DNA of 8,978 nucleotides from Candidatus Poseidoniales archaeon. Lineage in GTDB: Archaea; Thermoplasmatota; Poseidoniia; Poseidoniales; Poseidoniaceae. Below are positions 4,969 through 8,978 of the stretch, piece after piece. The stretch covers positions 1 through 8,978 of the forward strand of contig DUCL01000002.1 of NCBI GenBank assembly GCA_012959845.1, in the 5' to 3' direction. The notes below the pieces were generated by a model that was not told the DNA's origin, made no database searches, and saw only the letters and a program-made list of their open reading frames with translations. Within the stretch, counting starts at the first letter, position 1. Each line of letters opens with the position of its first letter. The position numbers were made by a program, and so were the translations under genes.

Positions 4969-6957
4969 TCAGTTGAATAATTGATCATTCCAAGCGGTTA
5001 TTACGCCAGTGAATGCTGATGCTGCTACTGTTAGTGGACTGGCCAAGTATAACTTCCCTGGCCCAGAGCGACCTTGGAAATTACGATTAATTGCTGAAAC
5101 AGTTACTTGTTCTGAATTGATAGAAACGCCCGGTCCTGCGCCAATACAAGCACCACAACCAGGGTCGATTAGATTGATTCCAACCCGGTCAAATAAGTCA
5201 TGCCATCCTTTTTGTACAGCCATTTCCTTTACGACTCCAGAACCATATTGAATATAGAATTCAACACCATCTTTTACGGTTAATCCGGCATCTTCAGCCG
5301 CTTGACAAACCATGGCATAATATGCAATATCGTCTTCTTTTCCAGCAGTGCATGAGCCTCCATATGCGATGTTAATTTCGACTTGTCCAATATCAGTAAT
5401 ATTAGCGCCATTGGTTGGATCGCTTGGGATTCCCTCGTCAGGATTGCCCGGATGAGCGACCATTGGTACGATTTCACAGAGATTGATTATGTGAGTTCCG
5501 CCGACATACTCCGCACCTTCATCGGGTGAAACTGCCCGACTTTTCATTTCATCAATGTCGAGATGTGGTTGGGACTTTAACATCCACTCAAACAGTATAT
5601 CATCCGCTTCACATATTCCTGTTCTTGCAGAACATTCAGTAGCCATATTACAAAGGGTCGCTCTTTCATCGGCCGATATTGATGCAAGTCCAGAGCCACC
5701 AAATTCCATGCTGCGATTTAGGGTTAATTCTTTACGGGCATGGTCTGATAAAATATAGAGGATAACATCCTTGGCAGTACATCCATCATTTAGGGTGCCA
5801 ACCAATTCAAAGCGGATAGATTCAGGAACTTTAACGAAAGTAAATCCTGCACTAACCAAGTTAGCATATTCGGTTGAACCAACACCCCAAGTAAGCGCAT
5901 TTGAAGCTCCACCCATGCAGGTGTGTGAATCAGTTGCTTGGATAAAATCGGCAATTTCTATGAATTCTTCTCTTGCGACTTGATGGCAAATACCAGGGGA
6001 AACACCATCCTTTGCAGAGTAATCACGAACTCCAGTATGCTGTTGAAATGCAACCTGCAAATCCCTTAGGGTCTGGACTTTTGCCATATGTGGGACGAAT
6101 TTTGGGTTGTGGTGAGCATAGAGCAAATGGTCTTCAAAGACAGCGAATTTGCTTGGATTTGGTAAACTATAATCTTCACCATATTCCTCAATGAGGAAAT
6201 TGTGAACTTGTGCAGTAGTGAATTCGTGAGAGTACCCACCTTGCACTTGAGCGATTACAGGGTCGTGTGCTTTGACGCATTGACCATCATCTTGCCCAAC
6301 TAAATTACGAGCGATTATTTTCTCCGCCATAGTCATAGGTCGAGGAGGAGTATTGATTGCAGGAAGAGTAAACTCTCCAGCCTTAAGTGATTTAGCGAAA
6401 GTAAACAATCCACCTTTTTCAAGAATAATTTTTGTCACAGGGTCATATCTATCAGTGAACTCCGAGAGAGCAATACTTTCGCCGTTTTGTAAACGTGTGA
6501 GCATTGCATGGTCGCCCATTAGTTGTCCGAGATTGATATTATTTTGTTCATGTATAGGGGCAAACGATGCAGCGATTACGATTTTTATTCCAGACCAGCG
6601 TTCACATTGTGGTGCAGTTTCTCTACTGGAACCAGTACCTTTGCGCAGTCCAGAAACAATCACCTCAAAATCTCCATTACCGAGTGCATTTTCATTAAAC
6701 ACTCTCAAACCATTATGCATCAAGCCCGCATAGGCGTTCTTGGCTATTTCAGCAGGAGAATGGTCAAAACAAACCCACGCAGGAGTCATTACATCAGTAT
6801 TGATATCGTCAAGTAAATCTTCAACAGATAAATCTTCCATTTTCAAATTTAGACCATCGTACAATTGTTTGCGGATTAGATCTAAATCCTTTGTCAAAAA
6901 CAGAACTCTTTTCCCCTCTGTAAGGGAGATTTCATTTTTCGGCCAATCACCTCGCAT
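4969..6957 (-). CDS. Aconitase-superfamily hydro-lyase with N-terminal swivel domain
   Basis: This 662-residue protein belongs to the aconitase / 3-isopropylmalate dehydratase superfamily of [4Fe-4S] hydro-lyases. An N-terminal swivel (LeuD-like) domain spans about 45-170, with INTD at 52-55 and the substrate-binding loop GTGSSRETAP at 107-116, followed by VIAASFAPIHEQNNINLGQL. The LeuC-like catalytic part spans about 205-662: FEDH at 274-277, DSHT at 343-346, GSCT at 534-537 and PGCGAC at 599-604. Cys536, Cys601 and Cys604 supply the cluster; the closing NRNFQGRSGP and YLASPLTVAASAF are typical. The swivel-first order resembles AcnB without its HEAT domain and is the reverse of AcnA. The usual SCTN reads SCTAGK here. 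No Leu or citrate-cycle genes are near, so aconitate, isopropylmalate or another substrate cannot be chosen. On the minus strand GAGGGAG lies about 5 bases before the ATG and GTTATACC (window 6991-6998) about 35 bases before it. Confidence 0.87.
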   Translation of the reverse strand: MRGDWPKNEISLTEGKRVLFLTKDLDLIRKQLYDGLNLKMEDLSVEDLLDDINTDVMTPAWVCFDHSPAEIAKNAYAGLMHNGLRVFNENALGNGDFEVIVSGLRKGTGSSRETAPQCERWSGIKIVIAASFAPIHEQNNINLGQLMGDHAMLTRLQNGESIALSEFTDRYDPVTKIILEKGGLFTFAKSLKAGEFTLPAINTPPRPMTMAEKIIARNLVGQDDGQCVKAHDPVIAQVQGGYSHEFTTAQVHNFLIEEYGEDYSLPNPSKFAVFEDHLLYAHHNPKFVPHMAKVQTLRDLQVAFQQHTGVRDYSAKDGVSPGICHQVAREEFIEIADFIQATDSHTCMGGASNALTWGVGSTEYANLVSAGFTFVKVPESIRFELVGTLNDGCTAKDVILYILSDHARKELTLNRSMEFGGSGLASISADERATLCNMATECSARTGICEADDILFEWMLKSQPHLDIDEMKSRAVSPDEGAEYVGGTHIINLCEIVPMVAHPGNPDEGIPSDPTNGANITDIGQVEINIAYGGSCTAGKEDDIAYYAMVCQAAEDAGLTVKDGVEFYIQYGSGVVKEMAVQKGWHDLFDRVGINLIDPGCGACIGAGPGVSINSEQVTVSAINRNFQGRSGPGKLYLASPLTVAASAFTGVITAWNDQLFN

Positions 6958-7236
6958 AATACTCCCTCAAACTATCTCAAGAGTCGGGTAGGTATAACGG
7001 GTTCGGCACTTGCCTAAACACTGACCTCGCCACTTATATTATATTGTGATTTTGCTCATAAACGGCTATTTTGGATAATATTTGGTTTTATAATAAATAT
7101 ATGGGGTAAAAATTAGGTTTGAAGTCGGCGAATTAGTAATATTTTAATTTAACTTTTCAGATAATTCAAGTCCATTCGGGCTACTGCGTCATATTTTTTA
7201 ATAACGACTATTAGACTGTGTCGGCGGAGGGTTTAA
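6958..7236. promoter_or_regulatory. Divergent intergenic promoter region between aconitase homologue and TFB
   Basis: These 279 bases are mostly A/T-rich and hold no convincing gene. Candidate minus-strand TATA sites for the aconitase homologue are at 6993-6998 (close) and the A/T-only run TTATATTATATT at 7034-7045 (far). For TFB on the plus strand, the A/T run ATATTTTTTAATAA at 7191-7204 would place transcript starts near 7218-7228, giving a short leader that still includes the GGAGGG at 7226-7231. An additional A/T tract at 7083-7103 could serve either direction. Confidence 0.5.
7226..7231 (+). promoter_or_regulatory. First Shine-Dalgarno-like site of TFB
   Basis: GGAGGG lies five bases before ATG 7237, ideal spacing for the longest TFB form. 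It sits in TCGGCGGAGGG, which is echoed 70 bases later by TCGGCGAGGGGAGG. Confidence 0.6.
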
Positions 7237-8241
7237 ATGTCTCACTTTGGGGGGATGAACTACTATTCCCCTGTAAGTTGGACATTGAGTTCGGCGAGGG
7301 GAGGTGGAATGAAAATGGATGAGCAACAAGTAGAAGACACCGTAAAATGCAGCGATTGTGGAAGTAGAGAATTAACCCGAGATGAAACTCGTGGTGAAGT
7401 CGTCTGTGACGATTGTGGTTTGGTATTAGAAGACAATGTGATTGACCAAGGCGCAGAATGGAGAGTTTTCTCTCCAGAACAAGGAGATCAGCGCGCCCGA
7501 ACAGGAGCACCGATGACCGTTATGTTACACGACAAAGGTTTGTCAACAGACATAGATTGGCAGAATAAAGATTATTCTGGAAAAACTATCAATTCAAGAT
7601 ACCGTTCACAATTCTATCGCATGAGAAAGTGGCAAAAGAGAAGTCGAGTTTCCAACGCTACAGAGCGCAATTTAGCAATGGCTTTGGCTGAACTTGACCG
7701 AATGGCAAGCCGTTTAGAATTACCTAAGTCGGTAAGAGAAGCAGCAGCAGTCAATTACAAGAAAGCAGTTGACAAGAGATTGATTCGTGGACGTTCCATT
7801 GAAGGGGTTGCAGCAGCATCCCTTTACGCAGCATGCCGACAATGTGGTGTACCTCGTACACTTGATGAAATCGGGCAAGCATCTCGTACCGGCCGCAAGG
7901 AAATTGGCCGCACATACCGTTTCATGGTCCGTGAATTAAAGATGAAGATAATGCCTACAGGACCTGAAGATTACATCTCAAGATTCTGCTCAGGACTTGG
8001 CCTAGATGCTGAAGTTGAAGCAAAGGCTTACGAATTGATCAAGGCAGCACAGGAAAAGGAATTGACCAGTGGACGAGGACCAACAGGAATCGCAGCTTCA
8101 ATTATTTACATCGCATCAGTACTTTGTGGTAAGCGACGCACCCAGCGTGAAGTTGCAGAAGTCGCAGGTGTGACCGAAGTTACTATCCGTAACCGTTACA
8201 AGGAATTGATTCAAAACCTCAATATCGAATTAGATATTTGA
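7237..8241 (+). CDS. tfb: Archaeal transcription initiation factor B (TFB, TFIIB homologue)
   Basis: TFB recruits RNA polymerase to the TBP-TATA complex and helps open the promoter. Numbered from ATG 7237 (334 residues), the zinc ribbon has Cys38, Cys41, Cys57 and Cys60 in the C-x2-C ... C-x2-C pattern (KCSDCGS, VCDDCGLV). The linker with B-reader-like region follows (EWRVFSPEQGDQRARTG at 74-90). Cyclin repeat 1 is about 140-230, with the family motif GRSIEGVAAASLYAACR at 185-201. Cyclin repeat 2 is about 235-330, with GRGPTGIAASIIYIAS at 279-294 and the helix-turn-helix TQREVAEVAGVTEVTIRNRYKEL at 302-324 that reads the BRE. All parts are intact. Start choice is uncertain: ATG 7237 has GGAGGG five bases upstream, but most TFBs begin within about 5-15 residues of the first Cys, which fits ATG 7309 or 7315 behind GGAGGT at 7300-7305. 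Residues 1-24 use codons (AGG, GGG, GCG) less usual in the rest. Confidence 0.95.
   Translation: MSHFGGMNYYSPVSWTLSSARGGGMKMDEQQVEDTVKCSDCGSRELTRDETRGEVVCDDCGLVLEDNVIDQGAEWRVFSPEQGDQRARTGAPMTVMLHDKGLSTDIDWQNKDYSGKTINSRYRSQFYRMRKWQKRSRVSNATERNLAMALAELDRMASRLELPKSVREAAAVNYKKAVDKRLIRGRSIEGVAAASLYAACRQCGVPRTLDEIGQASRTGRKEIGRTYRFMVRELKMKIMPTGPEDYISRFCSGLGLDAEVEAKAYELIKAAQEKELTSGRGPTGIAASIIYIASVLCGKRRTQREVAEVAGVTEVTIRNRYKELIQNLNIELDI
7300..7305 (+). promoter_or_regulatory. Second Shine-Dalgarno-like site of TFB
   Basis: GGAGGT lies 3 bases before ATG 7309 and 9 bases before ATG 7315. The latter spacing is better and would give a 308-residue TFB starting MDEQQVED, eleven residues before the first zinc-ribbon Cys. 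Within the longer form it is read in frame as part of Arg-Gly-Gly-Gly. Confidence 0.55.
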
Positions 8242-8250
8242 GGAATAGAG

Positions 8251-8978
8251 ATGTCAAAATCCCGGAATAAACTTTCCGATTTGGCCTATGAGGCAGTTGC
8301 GACAGGTTTGGTAGAAGCATTAGAGAGAGGCACAACCTCCTGGCCATTGCCAAACCCGCCAATTTCAGATCCGGATTTCCCCCCAATAATGCCAATTTCT
8401 CCTAATGATATCGTGGAATTAGGATTGGGCATGATTTCTGTTGATAGGGGAATGTTTGAGTCTATATTGAATTCAGTAGTCGACCAAATAGTCCCACATA
8501 GAATGAATCTGTCAGATGATCCATTTGAAACACACAATAAATGGCTTGAACGCAGAATTGACAAAGTTGCTGAACGATTGTTATTTTCTATTGCACTAAA
8601 TTGGCTCAGTCAAGCCTTTGACCCCGCAGCACCCAATGTTGACCGTTGGTGGCTCGCCATCGCTTTGATAGATGGTCTTTCCACAGTACCTAGGGGCCAA
8701 TCAGTTCATCAAGGGTATCATCTCATTGAATCGATTGCCTTAGCAGAACGACCAGGAACTTGGCATACACAACCAGAAGCAGGTCCGCATAATTTGGACT
8801 GGAACCCTAATGCAATTATTCCACGCTCATCTACAGTAGTTGCTCACCAACAAGGCGTTGAAGCGGCCAAATGGTTACTAGCGAGGTTGGAGGGTGGAAA
8901 CGACGACCGACGATTATTGGTAATTGAGTGGACGCGCCTCCTACTACAGCGGGCTGAATTGGTTGAACCATTGGGGCT
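8251..8978 (+). CDS. Unrecognised protein downstream of TFB (3' truncated)
   Basis: The frame from ATG 8251 stays open to the window edge, giving 242 visible residues. I do not recognise the family. The N terminus has a helix (KLSDLAYEAVATGLVEALERG, about 7-27) followed by a Pro-rich stretch (WPLPNPPISDPDFPPIMPISP). The remainder appears all-helical and soluble, with Trp-rich helices such as NKWLERRIDKVAERLLFSIALNWL and DRWWLAIALIDGL. There is also HQGYHLIESIALAERPGTWH and a last helix AAKWLLARLEGG. No zinc, nucleotide-binding or membrane motif is visible. GAGG at 8240-8243 overlaps the TFB stop and lies 7 bases before the ATG, so the gene is almost certainly co-transcribed and translationally coupled with TFB. 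Codon use resembles the neighbours. A role tied to transcription is only a guess from position. Confidence 0.8.
   Translation, partial: MSKSRNKLSDLAYEAVATGLVEALERGTTSWPLPNPPISDPDFPPIMPISPNDIVELGLGMISVDRGMFESILNSVVDQIVPHRMNLSDDPFETHNKWLERRIDKVAERLLFSIALNWLSQAFDPAAPNVDRWWLAIALIDGLSTVPRGQSVHQGYHLIESIALAERPGTWHTQPEAGPHNLDWNPNAIIPRSSTVVAHQQGVEAAKWLLARLEGGNDDRRLLVIEWTRLLLQRAELVEPLG

Noticed and set aside
5009..6991. Several plus-strand frames of 65-126 residues opposite the aconitase homologue
   Set aside because: They are antisense shadows of a gene with intact family motifs and show no coherent protein features of their own.
8286..8564. 92-residue minus-strand frame
   Set aside because: It overlaps the long open plus-strand frame that starts 9 bases after TFB with a ribosome site; the minus frame has no support.

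Overview
The window looks like chromosomal DNA of a planktonic euryarchaeon. The best guess is the Poseidoniia/Marine Group II lineage of Thermoplasmatota. The decisive evidence is a complete archaeal transcription factor B (TFB: zinc ribbon plus two cyclin folds) at 7237-8241. AT-rich TATA-like boxes sit about 25-35 bases before several starts, Shine-Dalgarno-like GAGG/GGAGG stretches are present, spacing is tight, and base composition is moderately AT-rich. The lineage is inference; the archaeal domain assignment is strong.

Left block (1-1977, + strand): the 3' end of a gene whose product has a long Pro-Ser repeat and a C-terminal helical, TPR-like segment; then a GNAT acetyltransferase; then a NodB-type polysaccharide deacetylase. 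Gaps are 15 and 2 bases, so the three probably form one transcription unit. An acetyl-adding and an acetyl-removing enzyme side by side fit work on an amino sugar or surface glycan, but no substrate is visible.

Middle block (1978-3924): an accessory-looking island of about 1.9 kb with three small genes I do not recognise, in mixed orientation: a three-helix membrane protein on -, a 121-residue protein on +, and a 160-residue protein on - whose 3' end overlaps the preceding gene. Each of the three intergenic spaces of this island carries a GC-rich, hairpin-forming element. Elements A (1982-2126) and B (2653-2797) are diverged direct copies about 145 bp long, collinear at an offset of 671-672 bases. 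Element C (3766-3841) shares exact words with both, in rearranged order and orientation. This mosaic repeat family around orphan genes is the most unusual thing here. It may be integron-like (attC-like), a small non-autonomous mobile element, or a structured RNA; none of these is proven.

Right-centre (3925-6957): a medium-chain zinc-independent quinone-oxidoreductase-like gene (+), with a perfect 11-bp inverted repeat overlapping its TATA-like box, faces a 662-residue aconitase-superfamily enzyme (-) with the swivel domain at the N terminus. The stops are 9 bases apart.

Right end (6958-8978): a 279-base AT-rich divergent promoter region separates the aconitase homologue from TFB. TFB has two candidate starts, each with its own Shine-Dalgarno-like sequence. 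An unrecognised gene begins 9 bases after the TFB stop and runs off the window edge with at least 242 residues. No rRNA, tRNA, CRISPR array, integrase or transposase was seen. No gene-free stretch exceeds 300 bases.
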